A DNA stretch of 64,000 bases from positions 3,949,215 through 4,013,214 of the forward strand of contig JAVRFV010002311.1 in assembly GCA_032716605.1 (NCBI GenBank), given 5' to 3'. The position numbers were made by a program, and so were the translations under genes. Numbering within the stretch: the first letter of the stretch is position 1; each line of letters begins with the position of its first letter. Below, piece after piece: positions 63,094 through 64,000 of the stretch. The notes beneath the pieces are model-generated. The model was not told where the DNA came from. It was given only the letters and a program-made list of their open reading frames with translations, and did not search any database. Source of the DNA: Paralithodes platypus (taxonomy: Eukaryota; Arthropoda; Malacostraca; Decapoda; Lithodidae).

Positions 63094-63966
63094 TTATTTC
63101 ATAATTTCTTTTTGCTTTCCTGATTTCCTTTTTGACCTGTCTTGATAGAGTCTGATAGTATATATGTAATGATTTTCGCCTTTCTGTATTTTTCGATATA
63201 TTCCTTTCTTTTTTCCTATAAGATCTATTAGCTTATTTGTCATCCATTTTGGTTGGTTCTGCGTCGATCTAAATCTTCTTTTAGGGATATATTTATTTTG
63301 AGCATTGTGGAGTGAAGCAATAAACTGGTTATATGTAGGTGGCAAGTTTAACTCTGGCATATCCTGACTTAATCGCTTAACAATAGGGTCCACCCTTAAG
63401 TCTCTTCTTAGCCCACCATAATCGGCTTTTCTGAAATCTGGGATAAGTGTCGTATTCTCTTTAGCATTCCCTGTCCATTGTATATTAAAATAAATAGATT
63501 TATGATCGCTATTTCCTAGGTGGTCACCAATCTCTACATTATTTATCATATGTTCATTGTTACTGAAAACTAAATCAAGAATATTAATACCTCTAGTCGG
63601 CGTATCTATGAATTGAAATAAAAAACTATCTTGTACTACCTCTATAAACTCTACTGAATCGGAGTCGCCTATTTGGTGCTGCCAATCAATGTTCGGAAAA
63701 TTAAAATCCCCCATAATGCACACATTGCTAAACCTTGATGCTATTTTAATTTCCTCCCATAACGATTTTCCGCCATTTCTACTCATATTAGGCGGTCTAT
63801 ATATAACTCCAATAACTATGGTCTCACTACCTTCGTTAACCTCTACCCAAACACTTTCATTATCATTATTTAGTCTAATACCTGATTTAATACAGCTTTT
63901 TAATGTACTCCTGACAAACACTGCTATACCCCCGCCCCTCCTACTTGTTCGGTCATATTTAAACAA
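63094..63966 (-). pseudogene. LINE B copy 2 endonuclease and linker
   Basis: 290 codons. The endonuclease blocks are intact up to SDHKSIYF, then a linker with YIPKRRFRSTQNQPKWMTNK. The frame leaves the true ORF at about 63150 (TLSRQVKKEIRKAKRNYEI is in the neighbouring frame) and again at about 63098. Bases 63967-64000 continue the endonuclease (AEFDIPGYSLFK). Confidence 0.9.
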
Positions 63967-64000
63967 ACTATATCCTGGAATATCAAATTCTGCTAAAAAA

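Larger units (their letters stand above)
61129..64000 (-). mobile_element. LINE B copy 2, longer copy running off the window
   Basis: Minus-strand LINE with an ATAAGAAC-type 3' tail (61129-61150), 3' UTR, RT C-terminal part (62100-61432), RT N-terminal part (62972-62058: [78 protein letters not shown]), and endonuclease (63966-63094: GGGIAVFVRST, VIGVIYRPPN, CIMGDFNFPNIDW, NSDHKSIYF). The ORF2 frame is broken near 62085, 63098 and 63150 by single-base changes and is therefore inactive. It closely matches copy 1 (29961-31086). Confidence 0.93.

Overview
The window looks like intergenic, repeat-dominated DNA of an arthropod, most likely a decapod or other malacostracan crustacean. This is an inference from the mix of CR1/RTE-like LINEs, DIRS elements, piggyBac, Tigger and Harbinger elements, tRNA-derived SINEs and short interstitial (CCTAA)n tracts. 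I found no host protein gene, no rRNA and no convincing functional tRNA. Every long open frame with recognisable content belongs to a transposable element. One 100-base assembly gap lies at 58240-58339.

Nest 1 (1-32.5 kb). After an RTE LINE fragment (1-1528, minus), a single minus-strand LINE (LINE A) is spread over about 31 kb. Its pieces (1601-2617, 3569-4483, 28409-29960, about 31087-31727, 32231-32494) read as one element once the insertions are removed. The main insertion is a DIRS-type tyrosine-recombinase retrotransposon at 4484-28408. It has the canonical layout of a left inverted terminal repeat, a degenerate gag/RT/YR region, an internal complementary region (27885-27997) and a longer right inverted repeat ending at 28408. 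Removing it restores the LINE frame with no base gained or lost. The DIRS was itself invaded by LINE C (12412-20178), which was invaded by a CR1 LINE (LINE D, 14056-18735), and by a piggyBac element (20555-27459), which was invaded by a Tigger element with an intact transposase (21693-24333).

Nest 2 (33-52 kb). Two piggyBac-like MITEs are followed by LINE E (plus strand), whose ORF1 carries a 44-bp minisatellite. LINE E is interrupted at about 36050-49197 by a second LINE D copy. That copy contains a gypsy LTR-retrotransposon remnant (minus, 39848-45363), MITEs, a SINE and foldback elements. LINE E is interrupted again by a foldback DNA transposon at 50286-51222.

Right part (52-64 kb). A Harbinger element with a complete DDE transposase (52437-53738) is followed by the 5' half of a second, diverged DIRS element (53797 to the gap). 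Beyond the gap are inverted-repeat MITEs, a perfect-stem hairpin, a retroposon with a 14-bp target duplication, and a LINE B copy that runs off the window end.

The genes do not form a pathway. The value of the region is its stratigraphy: the order of insertion can be read directly, ancestral empty sites can be rebuilt in frame, and autonomous and non-autonomous partners lie side by side.
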